DNA from: Apibacter raozihei
GTDB lineage: Bacteria > Bacteroidota > Bacteroidia > Flavobacteriales > Weeksellaceae
Length of the DNA: 64,000 bases
NCBI RefSeq assembly: GCF_004014855.1
Contig: NZ_CP034930.1
Span: forward strand, 62,001-126,000
Direction of reading: 5' to 3'
Part shown: positions 39,286 through 47,170 of the stretch, one piece after another
Position numbering within the stretch: the stretch's first letter is position 1
Layout: the number at the start of each line of letters is the position of its first letter
Position numbers and translations under genes: made by a program
Notes under the pieces: model-generated
Database searches by the model: none
What the model saw: only the letters and a program-made list of their open reading frames with translations
Told to the model about the DNA's origin: nothing

Positions 39286-40473
39286 TTAGTTATGGGTCTG
39301 TATAAAATTTTCACTTTTTTTATTATCTAATATGAAATATGTAACAACTCCAGCTAAAAAAGAGCAGATAATACTAAAAATGATACTACCAACAATGTAT
39401 TCTAAAATATGATTCCCAGCAGTATTGGAATAAGAATCAAAATCATCCCATTTAAATTCCATTTCTTTATTTCCCAATAAAAAATTACCTGTTGCACATC
39501 CAGCATATACAATAAATGGAATTAAAGGTGGCAGGCTTATATTCGAAAAAGCAAAGGCAATAAACTTATTAAGCCGAAACATAACAGCTAAAAAAATAGC
39601 GGTCACTGCATGAAATCCCCAAAGTGGAGATAGACCTATCAAAATGCCTAAAGCTACCGAAAAAGATTTTTTTAAGGGAGTATCCTGACTATGTAACAAA
39701 TCTTCAAAAAAAAAGCGTTTAAATCCTTTATTCTTAAATTTCCTCAAGTAATCTCTAGGCTTTATATAAAGCAATGATATTATTACTAATACCGTATTAA
39801 GTAAAGATATACGACTAAAATCCATATAGGGTCTGAAATGTGAGACTCTTTCCGTTTCGTCATACAAAACTTTTATGGGAATATTCTTCACTTTAATACC
39901 ACTCCATGAAGCGCGTACAATTATTTCAATTTCAAACTCGTATTTTGAGGTATAGCATTTTATGCTTTTGAGCTTTTTAATAGGGTAAATTCTAAAACCG
40001 GACTGAGTGTCGGATAATTTCACCCCTGTTTCAAACCAGTACCAGAAGTTTGAAATTTTATTACCTGAACTACTACATTTAGGCACTCCTTCCTGATCCA
40101 TGTTTCTTGCGCCTATAAGAAGAGCTTCCCCGTTAGTAAGGATTTCGTTAACAAATGAAGGAATATCATCAGGATAATGCTGCCCATCAGAATCAATTGT
40201 AAACGCAAAATCAAATCCAAGTTCAACTGCTTTGGAAAAACCACTTTTCAGAGCCTCGCCTTTTCCTTTATTAATCGTGTGTTCAATTATTTCTAATCCC
40301 TCATACGATTGAAGTATTTGAGTAGTTAAATCCGTAGAACCATCATTAACTATAATAATATCTTTTGTGTATTGAAGTGTTCCTTCAATGACTCTTGAAA
40401 GTGTATTACAATTATTGTAAGTAGGAATTACAACACATGCATTTATGCTGTGCAGACAGTTGTTGTGTTCCAA
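39286..40473 (-). CDS. GT2 glycosyltransferase fused to DUF2062
   Basis: 395 aa. Residues 10-230 are a GT2 domain: VVIPTYNNCNTLSRVIEG, IVNDGSTD and the DxD motif TIDSDGQH, closest in kind to dolichyl-phosphate mannose synthase type enzymes. Residues ~250-385 are DUF2062 with hydrophobic helices (SFSVALGILIGLSPLWGFHA). The protein is membrane anchored. Such fusions recur in aryl polyene clusters, suggesting glycosylation or lipid-carrier work on the product. Gap to the next upstream gene is 18 bp. Confidence 0.85.
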   Translation of the reverse strand: MEHNNCLHSINACVVIPTYNNCNTLSRVIEGTLQYTKDIIIVNDGSTDLTTQILQSYEGLEIIEHTINKGKGEALKSGFSKAVELGFDFAFTIDSDGQHYPDDIPSFVNEILTNGEALLIGARNMDQEGVPKCSSSGNKISNFWYWFETGVKLSDTQSGFRIYPIKKLKSIKCYTSKYEFEIEIIVRASWSGIKVKNIPIKVLYDETERVSHFRPYMDFSRISLLNTVLVIISLLYIKPRDYLRKFKNKGFKRFFFEDLLHSQDTPLKKSFSVALGILIGLSPLWGFHAVTAIFLAVMFRLNKFIAFAFSNISLPPLIPFIVYAGCATGNFLLGNKEMEFKWDDFDSYSNTAGNHILEYIVGSIIFSIICSFLAGVVTYFILDNKKSENFIQTHN

Positions 40474-40491
40474 GGCATTTAGTTTTAAATT

Positions 40492-40941
40492 TTATTTTAA
40501 GGTTTCCAGCATTTTTTTAAGCTGAGCATCATTCACACTCGTGATTTTTTTCTTTATAAAATCCTTATCTTCATCAATATTTTGATTATAACCGGCAATT
40601 TTAGGTAGATTTTGCTGAATAGTCAAACGTACAAAACGGGCTTCTATATCATTAGGATGAGCTTTAATGTAAGATTCAATCCATGCTCTTCCATTTTTTA
40701 TCTGTCCTTTTTTCTTTAGTAAAGGCTCATATCTTGCCAAAAGCATATACGCAGCTCCTTTGTAAGCCATTAAAACAGTACCGTTAGATTGTTGCACAGA
40801 TTTTAGACTATTAAAAAATGCATCTGCTTTTTCTTCTGAATCTACAGCTGTTCTGTAAGACTCTCGAACTTCTGACACTGAAGGCTGAGCTGAAAGGAAA
40901 AGAGAAAATATTGAAAATAATGTTAATAAATACGTTTTCAT
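40492..40941 (-). CDS. small secreted protein of the flexirubin cluster
   Basis: 149 aa with a signal peptide (MKTYLLTLFSIFSLFLSAQ). The mature part is helical with a tetratricopeptide-like feel (GAAYMLLARYEPLLKKKG, HPNDIEARFVRLTIQQNLPKI). No lipobox. It overlaps the dehydratase gene upstream by 4 bp (ATGA), so it belongs to the same translational unit. Periplasmic location is likely; function is unknown. Confidence 0.75.
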   Translation of the reverse strand: MKTYLLTLFSIFSLFLSAQPSVSEVRESYRTAVDSEEKADAFFNSLKSVQQSNGTVLMAYKGAAYMLLARYEPLLKKKGQIKNGRAWIESYIKAHPNDIEARFVRLTIQQNLPKIAGYNQNIDEDKDFIKKKITSVNDAQLKKMLETLK

Positions 40942-41327
40942 AATTTTTTGTTATAGATTCCACTAAATTTTAAAGCAACAGTTTCTTCAAAATAAGTTAC
41001 GCTTTTTAGTGAAATGTTATTATCTTCTTCCTTAATGTCAAAATCCATTCCAATTTTAGAATTTTCTTCCGGATTGATAATTGCCATAAATTTTATATTC
41101 TCAGCAGTTTGCAATTGTAAAGAGACGTTTAAGTAACCTTCTGTTACTTCTTTTATAATCTGCATCATGCATACACCCGGAGTTACAGGGTGCCCGGGAA
41201 AGTGTCCTTCAAAAATTTTGTGTTCTTTATTCAGACTTATACGTACTGTAAATTTATTTTTTTCAATTTCTGAAAAATGTTCAATTTCATAAAAATTTTC
41301 CAAAAGTGAATTCTTCAGCTCTATCAT
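40938..41327 (-). CDS. FabZ-like hotdog 3-hydroxyacyl-ACP dehydratase (ApeI-like)
   Basis: 129 aa from the ATG at 41325-41327; a longer frame from a TTG at 41348 is less likely. The FabZ signature region reads GHFPGHPVTPGVCMMQ with the catalytic H42 present, but the usual glutamate is Q56. In polyene synthesis the enzyme would dehydrate 3-hydroxyacyl-ACP after each elongation. Overlaps the 149-aa protein gene by 4 bp. The family is clear; the Glu to Gln change raises a question about mechanism. Confidence 0.82.
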   Translation of the reverse strand: MIELKNSLLENFYEIEHFSEIEKNKFTVRISLNKEHKIFEGHFPGHPVTPGVCMMQIIKEVTEGYLNVSLQLQTAENIKFMAIINPEENSKIGMDFDIKEEDNNISLKSVTYFEETVALKFSGIYNKKL

Positions 41328-41392
41328 ACGTTCAAAATATTTCGGCAAATGTAATTATTTTTCAATCATTTTTTCAATCGAAATTTACTATC

Positions 41393-42007
41393 CTAATTCT
41401 CAAGTACTTTTAAATTAATTTGTAACTTAACAGCATTATGCCTTATCTCAACATCCGGAAAATCTGACTTATTATAAACAAAATCTAGGCTTATTTTTGA
41501 TTTTTTCTTTGATGCATAAACTGTTTTCTCTAAATTATCTGATTGTTTTGAAATATAATAGTATACGCTTTTCTTTTCAAGCAATGATTCATATACAGTA
41601 TATTCTTTATATTCATATTGATTTACAACGTTAGTGTTTTGATTTAGTAATAGTAAAAAATCGCGCTTAAATACGTTTAAGATTATTTTTCTATTAAGTT
41701 GTTCTATAGCATAATTTAGTTTTAGCTGTTCCTTTATTAATTCAAAATCGATAAGTTTAGCGCCTATTTCAGTAAGTACTGCTACCCGATAATGTTCTTC
41801 ATTTATTTTTTTTATCGCTAAAATTCCACTGAGATCATGATCGTATATATTAATATTTATTCTAAATACTTTTTCAATGTTTTTATCTGTTAAATAATTA
41901 GGCGTATATGTTTCAACGATTGTATTAACTTTTGTAAATGACTGATTATAAGAACAGCAAGAACCCATTACCAGTAAAAGTAAATAACTAAAAATTAAAT
42001 TTCGCAT
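41393..42007 (-). CDS. lipoprotein of the flexirubin cluster, unknown function
   Basis: 204 aa. MRNLIFSYLLLLVMGSCC has a lipobox ending at C17 or C18. The rest is a mixed alpha/beta protein with no motif I recognise (HDLSGILAIKKINEEHYRVAVLTEIGAK suggests a LolB/DUF3261-like outer membrane lipoprotein shape). Its start overlaps the LolA-like gene by 20 bp, which supports a LolA-LolB-like partnership. That pairing is inference from position. Confidence 0.65.
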   Translation of the reverse strand: MRNLIFSYLLLLVMGSCCSYNQSFTKVNTIVETYTPNYLTDKNIEKVFRININIYDHDLSGILAIKKINEEHYRVAVLTEIGAKLIDFELIKEQLKLNYAIEQLNRKIILNVFKRDFLLLLNQNTNVVNQYEYKEYTVYESLLEKKSVYYYISKQSDNLEKTVYASKKKSKISLDFVYNKSDFPDVEIRHNAVKLQINLKVLEN

Positions 42008-42620
42008 CGGAAATAGTATTATTTTTTTTCTGATTACTAAATGTAATAATTGTATAATCTTCAGTAGGTTCCATAACTTTAATTGTATTTACTAAATACG
42101 TATTTCCGCTAAGACCTATTTCCACCTGTTTTATATATTTTTTAATATTTTTATCTTTTGGAACCATAACTACTTGGTAGTGTTCTAAAACTTTATAATA
42201 ATTTATTTGAAATTTACTTTCATCGAAAATGTTTTTACCTTGTATGGTTCCGGAAATTACCTTACTGAGCTCTTTTAGCATTTCACTTGATGACATATTC
42301 ATTTCTTTTTTTTTGCCATTATCATTTATATGCATTTTGTTATTTTTCAAAATCATATAATAATTATAGGGTGAGGAATATTCCCATCGTACATTTCCTG
42401 ATTTAAAATAAAGTTTCCCTGATGACTTTATGTCTTTTTCCATAAAATCCATATGCTTAACCTGAAAAAAATTAGATTCTAAAGAACTAATTTTTGATGA
42501 ATAATTCTCGACATTAATTTTTAATGCTTTAATTTCTGAAGAGGTCAAAGCTTTTTTCTGCCCTAACATACACGTAGAAATTAATAAAAGAACCACTATT
42601 AGTTTGTTATGATTTCTCAT
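41988..42620 (-). CDS. LolA-like outer-membrane lipoprotein carrier
   Basis: 210 aa with a signal peptide ending CMLGQ. LolA-fold pattern: VENYSSKISSLESNFFQVKHM, then KSSGKLYFKSGNVRWEYSSPYNYYMILKNNKM, typical for the family. Periplasmic carrier for hydrophobic cargo, here presumably the pigment or its lipid form together with the MMPL protein. First gene of the 42620-to-34050 operon, with a promoter candidate just upstream. Confidence 0.85.
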   Translation of the reverse strand: MRNHNKLIVVLLLISTCMLGQKKALTSSEIKALKINVENYSSKISSLESNFFQVKHMDFMEKDIKSSGKLYFKSGNVRWEYSSPYNYYMILKNNKMHINDNGKKKEMNMSSSEMLKELSKVISGTIQGKNIFDESKFQINYYKVLEHYQVVMVPKDKNIKKYIKQVEIGLSGNTYLVNTIKVMEPTEDYTIITFSNQKKNNTISDAKFNF

Positions 42621-42651
42621 GATATAACAATTAAATGAAGTTTAATTTATG

Positions 42652-42680
42652 CAAAAATATGTTTTTAAATTTGATTCAAC
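42652..42680 (-). promoter_or_regulatory. candidate promoter of the lolA-to-oxidoreductase operon
   Basis: Minus strand: TATTTTTG (42652-42659) fits TANNTTTG; GTTG (42677-42680) lies 17 bp upstream as a weak -33. About 32 bp before the LolA-like start, overlapping the 3' end of the HxlR gene. Confidence 0.45.
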
Positions 42681-43044
42681 TTAAATCCTGAGAATTTTGA
42701 ATTTTAATTATAGTTTTTTTCTCTATTAATAATTTCCCCCAATTGTTTAATTGCCAAAGAACTTTAACTAATTCTTCTCCCAGTTCTGTAAGCGTATATT
42801 CAACTCTTGGTGGTAATTCATTAAAGTTTTGTTTTTTTATGAGACCATCTTCCAACATTTCTTTTAACTGCTGATTTAGTACTCTTCTATCCACGTTCAT
42901 AATACCTCTCAAAAATTCACTGGGTCTTTTTTTGCCTTCATTCATCTGCCATAAGATTGGGATTTTCCATTTTCCGCTTATTGTATTTACTGCAAATTCC
43001 AAAGGGCAAACTTTATTTTGTATAGCAGGTGTCTTTTTATTCAT
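42676..43044 (-). CDS. HxlR family transcriptional regulator
   Basis: 122-aa winged-helix protein. CPLEFAVNTISGKWKIPILW is the HxlR signature with the conserved early cysteine (C13), followed by ILxQMNEGKKRPSEFLRGI-like and VEYTLTELGEEL. These regulators often sense thiol-reactive compounds through the cysteine. Divergent from the peroxiredoxin-like gene with a 99-bp gap, its likely target. Not a usual pigment-cluster member. Confidence 0.9.
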   Translation of the reverse strand: MNKKTPAIQNKVCPLEFAVNTISGKWKIPILWQMNEGKKRPSEFLRGIMNVDRRVLNQQLKEMLEDGLIKKQNFNELPPRVEYTLTELGEELVKVLWQLNNWGKLLIEKKTIIKIQNSQDLS

Positions 43045-43143
43045 AATATTGACTTATAAATCCCTAGGGGATAAAAATATGCGTTATTGTGCATCATTTA
43101 ATTTTTTTGAATTTTTGCATTCGTTAGCTAAAAATTCTTACGT

Positions 43144-43785
43144 ATGTCAAAGTTAAAAAAACAATTAGAAAAATTAAATGCAGAACTGGTAAAACAGCTT
43201 CCTAAAGAAATTCAAAATGCATTTCAACGTTCAATTCTTGATTTGAAAGAAAAAAGTCTGGAGTGGAAATTCTTGAAAAAAGGAAAGAAAATTCCTTTTT
43301 TCAATTTAGATTCTACATTAGGCAAACCCATAAATTCTAACAAGATATTTAAAGAATATGACAAGCTTATATTGGTCTTTTTTAGAGGGAGCTGGTGTCC
43401 GTATTGTAATCTTGAATTAAAAGCATTAGATGAGCTTATTCCATTAATAAAAAATAAAAATTCATTGCTTTTGGGTATATCTCCTCAAAATATAAATCAA
43501 AGTCTGGATATTCAAAAAAAACTTCAATTAAGTTTTGACATTTTAATTGACAAAGGAAATGTTTATGCAAGTCTGCTGGGTATTTCATTTTCTGTACAAG
43601 ATTTTGTAATTCCCTATTACAACCAACTGGGTATTTACTTTTCAGATTATAATGAACACTCTTGTAATCTTCTCCCTATTCCTGCAGTTTTTATAATTAA
43701 TAAAAATCATGAAATTATATATTCTTATGTAAATCCTGATTATACGGAAAGGATAAATCCTGAGGATATACTTCTAAATTTATAG
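43144..43785 (+). CDS. AhpC/TSA peroxiredoxin-like protein
   Basis: 213 aa thioredoxin-fold protein. The active region FFRGSWCPYCNLELKAL has a CPYC pair (C85, C88), between peroxiredoxin and thioredoxin types. A helical N-terminal ~45 residues precede it. No signal peptide, so cytoplasmic. One of few plus-strand genes inside the pigment cluster; paired with divergent hxlR, and its stop lies 7 bp from the convergent deacetylase stop. Role: probably peroxide or quinone/electrophile defence, inferred. Confidence 0.85.
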   Translation: MSKLKKQLEKLNAELVKQLPKEIQNAFQRSILDLKEKSLEWKFLKKGKKIPFFNLDSTLGKPINSNKIFKEYDKLILVFFRGSWCPYCNLELKALDELIPLIKNKNSLLLGISPQNINQSLDIQKKLQLSFDILIDKGNVYASLLGISFSVQDFVIPYYNQLGIYFSDYNEHSCNLLPIPAVFIINKNHEIIYSYVNPDYTERINPEDILLNL

Positions 43786-43792
43786 AAGATGG

Positions 43793-44548
43793 CTAACCTT
43801 TTAAATCTGATGTTTCATTTATAGTCACAAATTGGTAACCCAGAGACAAAAAATAGGGAATGATTATTTCCAGAATAGGAATAGTTCGGGAGTGAGAATC
43901 ATGAAGTAAAAGGATACTTCCATTTTTTGTCTTATTTTTTATTTTATCAGTGATTATTTTTATTGGCTGTGATAGGGTATCGTAAGGCCTGACCGACCAT
44001 CCAACAACTGTAAGGTTCATTTTTTTTACAGCGTGAGCCAGATGAGGGGTTGTTATTCCGTAAGGAGGTCGAAAAATAGACTTTTTCTCTCCTGTAATTT
44101 TTGCAATTTCCTCCTGAGTTAGCCTTAATTCTTCTGTCCAGCCTGAGGATAGTTTAAAATCAATATATTGGGAATGAGTATAACTATGATTTGCTATGGC
44201 ATGGCCATCTGCAACAATCGTTTTTGCAATTTCTGGATATAATTTTAAATTTTTGCCTACACAAAAAAAAGTGGCTTTGCAATTGTATTTTTTTAACAAT
44301 TTTAAAACTCTTAAGGTAAAATCCGGATTAGGACCGTCATCAAAAGTAATTGCAATTTCTTTTTTACCATCTGTTTTAAGCTTATGAAATCCTTTGATAA
44401 AAAAATTAGTCTGAATACAGGTTATCCCTATTACAATCAGGCTAATTTCAATTACTAAAAAAAATGCTCCCCACAGAATAGGTATAATTTTTAACCAACA
44501 AGCCAAAAAAGTAAATAAAACCAGAAACAGAGTTATTCCGAATTTCAT
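43793..44548 (-). CDS. NodB-type polysaccharide deacetylase
   Basis: 251 aa. Two N-terminal hydrophobic helices (about 3-20 and 24-45) anchor it. The NodB domain has ITFDDGPNPD (D70, D71), the metal-binding NHSYTHS (H121, H125), RPPYG and the LLLHDSH motif, so the catalytic set is complete. Overlaps the CLF-like gene by 4 bp (ATGA). Polysaccharide deacetylases recur in flexirubin clusters; the substrate there is not known. Confidence 0.88.
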   Translation of the reverse strand: MKFGITLFLVLFTFLACWLKIIPILWGAFFLVIEISLIVIGITCIQTNFFIKGFHKLKTDGKKEIAITFDDGPNPDFTLRVLKLLKKYNCKATFFCVGKNLKLYPEIAKTIVADGHAIANHSYTHSQYIDFKLSSGWTEELRLTQEEIAKITGEKKSIFRPPYGITTPHLAHAVKKMNLTVVGWSVRPYDTLSQPIKIITDKIKNKTKNGSILLLHDSHSRTIPILEIIIPYFLSLGYQFVTINETSDLKG

Positions 44549-45603
44549 TTTTCTAATAATAATAAACTATGATTTTTATTTTCTTTTTGATGATAGATTA
44601 AAATGGTCTTTACCTCATTGACATCTTTCTGATTTAACTTAATTATTTGCGGAATCTGTTGTTTTTTTAATATTTGAGCTGCCATCCAAAATGCAAAAGC
44701 AGATGAAGAATCATTTTCTCCAAAAACATGTTTATACCCTAACTGTAAATTGTTTTTAAACAAAGTTTGCGCTACTTTATTATAACTATTTGTATCCTCT
44801 CTATCTCCATTGTATCCTAACATAACTGCATCAATATCCTCTACTTCGCGTCCGTTTCTATTTAAAAAATCAGAAATAAATTCTGTTATGTTCACAGGAT
44901 TGTAATTTTTTTCAACATCAATAATTTTTGCATAGGTTTTCTCGGTAGGTTTATCTGAAATAATTGAAAATGTTGCTCCTTCTGAATATATGGTCCCCCG
45001 GGTTTGAGATTTTAAAAGCCTGGATAGCTCCTGATCACTTTTTTTTAAAAATCCTGCTTTATCAAAAAACAAACTGAATTTATCTGCATTTTCATCAACA
45101 CTTCCTACTAGAACTGATTGTTCTCCTCTTTCCGAAATATATAGACAAGCATCCAACAATGCAGAATCAAACGAAGTTGTTCCATCTGTATATGTCATGT
45201 TATAATTCTTACAGCCTATGGATAGGGCTACTGCTGCGGCAGCCATATTATGAGTAGATTGAATAAACGGTGTTGGATTTATAGATTGTTCATGATCTTC
45301 CAGCATAGATTCAATAAATTTTTCAGAGTCCCGCTGGCATCCTAAACCCGTACCGGTTATAATAGCATCAGGGTTTTTAACCCCTGCTTCTTCCATAGCT
45401 TTATTAGCTGCATACGACGCCATTTTTATACTTTTTCCCATACGTCTTAATTGCATAGGTGGAATAATTTCTTTGTAGTTGGGTTCTACAGCATTGATCA
45501 TACTTGTATTGGAATAATCATTTATCGGCTCTAAGAAATATCCTTCCTGATATGTCGGCTGAATAGATATACAACCTAAACCATTTATATATATGGGAAT
45601 CAT
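44545..45603 (-). CDS. chain-length-factor-like ketosynthase without active cysteine (ApeC-like)
   Basis: 352 aa, thiolase fold. The N-terminal KS body is recognisable (RRMGKSIKMASYAANKAMEEAG, INPTPFIQSTHNMAAAAVAL), but the nucleophile position, where active paralogues have TACSS, reads TYTDGTTSFDSAL (about residues 137-149), with no cysteine. C-terminal half is short and lacks the His motifs. In aryl polyene systems an active KS pairs with such a chain-length factor. The active partner is probably one of the two KS genes at 47337 or 49422. Confidence 0.83.
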   Translation of the reverse strand: MIPIYINGLGCISIQPTYQEGYFLEPINDYSNTSMINAVEPNYKEIIPPMQLRRMGKSIKMASYAANKAMEEAGVKNPDAIITGTGLGCQRDSEKFIESMLEDHEQSINPTPFIQSTHNMAAAAVALSIGCKNYNMTYTDGTTSFDSALLDACLYISERGEQSVLVGSVDENADKFSLFFDKAGFLKKSDQELSRLLKSQTRGTIYSEGATFSIISDKPTEKTYAKIIDVEKNYNPVNITEFISDFLNRNGREVEDIDAVMLGYNGDREDTNSYNKVAQTLFKNNLQLGYKHVFGENDSSSAFAFWMAAQILKKQQIPQIIKLNQKDVNEVKTILIYHQKENKNHSLLLLEK

Positions 45604-45699
45604 AGCATTCTTTATGTTACAGACTATTTAAAGAACAAAAATACACAAATAAAAAAGATTTAAAACTTATTGAAGAAACTAAAGTCATTCGTTTATCTA

Positions 45700-45737
45700 A
45701 ATAAAAAAGCATAAAAACCTATTCAGGCTTTTATGCT
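45700..45737 (-). terminator. terminator of Cys-rich gene copy 1
   Basis: Stem AGCATAAAAACCT/AGGCTTTTATGCT (45708-45720 with 45725-45737, one A-C mismatch) followed on the minus strand by a T-run (45703-45708). 23 bp after the stop. Confidence 0.85.
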
Positions 45738-45760
45738 CAAAAAAAATATTATACTTTAGC

Positions 45761-46015
45761 TTACGAAGCTACTGTATGCATGCGCGGATACCAAACTGTA
45801 CATAATATACCTTCACTAGCTACTCTAGGGTGTGCACAGTTATTTGTCTGGAATTTTGAACATTTCAGACAATCATCATCAGGATGAGCTACTGCTTTAA
45901 ATTCAAAAGAGTTACATACCTGATTTTCTCCTACTCCAATCTCTTTTACTGAACATAATTGACCTTTCATCAAATGTTCACAATTTCCACAACAGTCTGC
46001 TAACTTTAAATCCAT
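45761..46015 (-). CDS. 84-aa nine-cysteine protein, copy 1
   Basis: Unknown protein. Nine cysteines at 8, 9, 12, 21, 34, 49, 52, 60 and 72, with histidines at 14, 44 and 62: a CCGNC cluster, CLKC pair and spaced single Cys, suggesting bound metal (zinc or iron-sulfur). No signal peptide or membrane helix, so cytoplasmic. It differs from copy 2 at about six positions (G27, N58, R64, V65, M79, H80). Own promoter (46038-46068) and terminator. It sits inside the pigment cluster between the CLF-like and KS genes, but a role there is only positional inference. Confidence 0.85.
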   Translation of the reverse strand: MDLKLADCCGNCEHLMKGQLCSVKEIGVGENQVCNSFEFKAVAHPDDDCLKCSKFQTNNCAHPRVASEGILCTVWYPRMHTVAS

Positions 46016-46037
46016 AATTTTAATTTTTTAACTGAGA

Positions 46038-46068
46038 CAAAATTAGAGATAAAATCAATAAGATCAAT
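46038..46068 (-). promoter_or_regulatory. promoter of Cys-rich gene copy 1
   Basis: Minus strand TAATTTTG (46038-46045) as -7 and ATTG (46065-46068) 19 bp upstream as -33. Leader of about 20 bp before the ATG. This copy has the best -33 box of the three. Confidence 0.7.
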
Positions 46069-46212
46069 TCTAAATAACTCAAAACCACTAATTTGTAATT
46101 AGAATAAATTTAAATAAAATTGGAATACTCTTTAATTTCATAAACATTATATACTATATAGAAGAGTTATAAAACATTCTTTAATTTGCCTATAGCACTA
46201 ATACCAATTGAA

Positions 46213-46250
46213 AATAAAAAAGCATAAAAACCTATATAGGCTTTTATGCT
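46213..46250 (-). terminator. terminator of Cys-rich gene copy 2
   Basis: Same hairpin as copy 1 (arms 46221-46233 and 46238-46250) with loop changes only; T-run on the minus strand. Confidence 0.85.
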
Positions 46251-46273
46251 CAAAAAAAATATTATACTTTAGC

Positions 46274-46528
46274 TTACGAAGCTACTGTATTCGCACGCGG
46301 ATACCAAACTGTACATAATATACCTTCACTTGCTTCTGTAGGGTGTGCACAGTTTTTAGTCTGGAATTTTGAACATTTCAGACAATCATCATCAGGATGA
46401 GCTACTGCTTTAAATTCAAAAGAGTTACATACCTGATTCTCTCCTACAGCAATCTCTTTCACTGAACATAATTGACCTTTCATCAAATGTTCACAATTTC
46501 CACAACAGTCTGCTAACTTTAAATCCAT
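46274..46528 (-). CDS. 84-aa nine-cysteine protein, copy 2
   Basis: Same length and same nine cysteines as copies 1 and 3. Differences from copy 1: A27 for G, K58 for N, T64-E65 for R-V, A79-N80 for M-H. All changes avoid cysteines and most histidines, so the metal-site pattern is under constraint while the tail varies. Codons for the shared residues are almost identical, pointing to recent duplication. Own promoter and terminator. Function unknown. Confidence 0.85.
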   Translation of the reverse strand: MDLKLADCCGNCEHLMKGQLCSVKEIAVGENQVCNSFEFKAVAHPDDDCLKCSKFQTKNCAHPTEASEGILCTVWYPRANTVAS

Positions 46529-46550
46529 AATTTTAATTTTTTAACTGAGA

Positions 46551-46581
46551 CAAAATTAGAGATAAAATCAATAAGATTAAT
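46551..46581 (-). promoter_or_regulatory. promoter of Cys-rich gene copy 2
   Basis: TAATTTTG (46551-46558) with ATTA at the -33 position 19 bp upstream. Same layout as copy 1 with one base change in the -33 box. Confidence 0.62.
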
Positions 46582-46803
46582 TCTAAATAACTCAAAACCA
46601 CTAATTTGTAATTAGAATAAATTTAAATAAAGAAAGCTTTTTTATAGAAACTTCTAAAAATAAGATAAATACTGAAAATTTAACTTTTTACTTTAAATTG
46701 AGTTGATGCTCAATATATAATCTGACACATGTAAGATTATTAAAAATAAAAACATTGATAACTCTACAGATAAGCTTCCTTAAATTATAGCGTTTTTTTA
46801 AAA

Positions 46804-46839
46804 ACAAAAAGCACAAAAGCCAATATTGGCTTTTGTGCT
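46804..46839 (-). terminator. terminator of Cys-rich gene copy 3
   Basis: Perfect 15-nt palindromic arms (46810-46824 with 46825-46839) and T-run on the minus strand. Compared with copies 1 and 2, one pair changes T-A to C-G on both arms and the A-C mismatch becomes G-C. Confidence 0.88.
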
Positions 46840-46862
46840 CAAAAAAAATATTATACTTTAGC

Positions 46863-47117
46863 TTATGAAGCTACTGTATGCATGCGTGGATACCAAACTG
46901 TACACAAGATACCTTCACTGGCTTCTTTTGGGTGTGCACAATTGTTTGTCTGGAATTTTGAACATTTCAGACAATCATCATCAGGATGAGCTACTGCTTT
47001 AAATTCAAAAGAGTTACATACCTGATTTTCTCCTACTCCAATCTCTTTAACTGAACATAACTGACCTTTCATCAAATGTTCACAATTTCCACAACAGTTT
47101 GCTAACTTTAAATCCAT
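46863..47117 (-). CDS. 84-aa nine-cysteine protein, copy 3
   Basis: Same nine cysteines as the other copies. Differs from copy 1 at D7N, R64K and V65E only. It is the first copy downstream of the KS operon (220 bp from its stop) yet has its own promoter at 47140-47170. Flanking DNA is shared with copy 2 over a longer stretch than with copy 1, so copies 2 and 3 probably arose last or were converted. Function unknown. Confidence 0.85.
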   Translation of the reverse strand: MDLKLANCCGNCEHLMKGQLCSVKEIGVGENQVCNSFEFKAVAHPDDDCLKCSKFQTNNCAHPKEASEGILCTVWYPRMHTVAS

Positions 47118-47139
47118 AATTTTAATTTTTTAACTGAGA

Positions 47140-47170
47140 CAAAATTAGAGATAAAATCAATAAGATTAAT
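47140..47170 (-). promoter_or_regulatory. promoter of Cys-rich gene copy 3
   Basis: TAATTTTG (47140-47147) with ATTA 19 bp upstream (47167-47170). Identical to the copy 2 promoter. Confidence 0.62.

Larger units (their letters stand above)
46529..46862 (-). other. 334-bp gap between Cys-rich copies 2 and 3
   Basis: Holds the copy 2 leader and promoter (to 46581), repeat-unit flank to 46672, about 131 bp of unrelated AT-rich sequence (46673-46803), and the copy 3 terminator (46804-46839). No reading frame of interest. Confidence 0.7.

Noticed and set aside
41328-41348. TTG start for the FabZ-like dehydratase
   Set aside because: An ATG seven codons downstream gives a normal-length protein; TTG starts are rare here.
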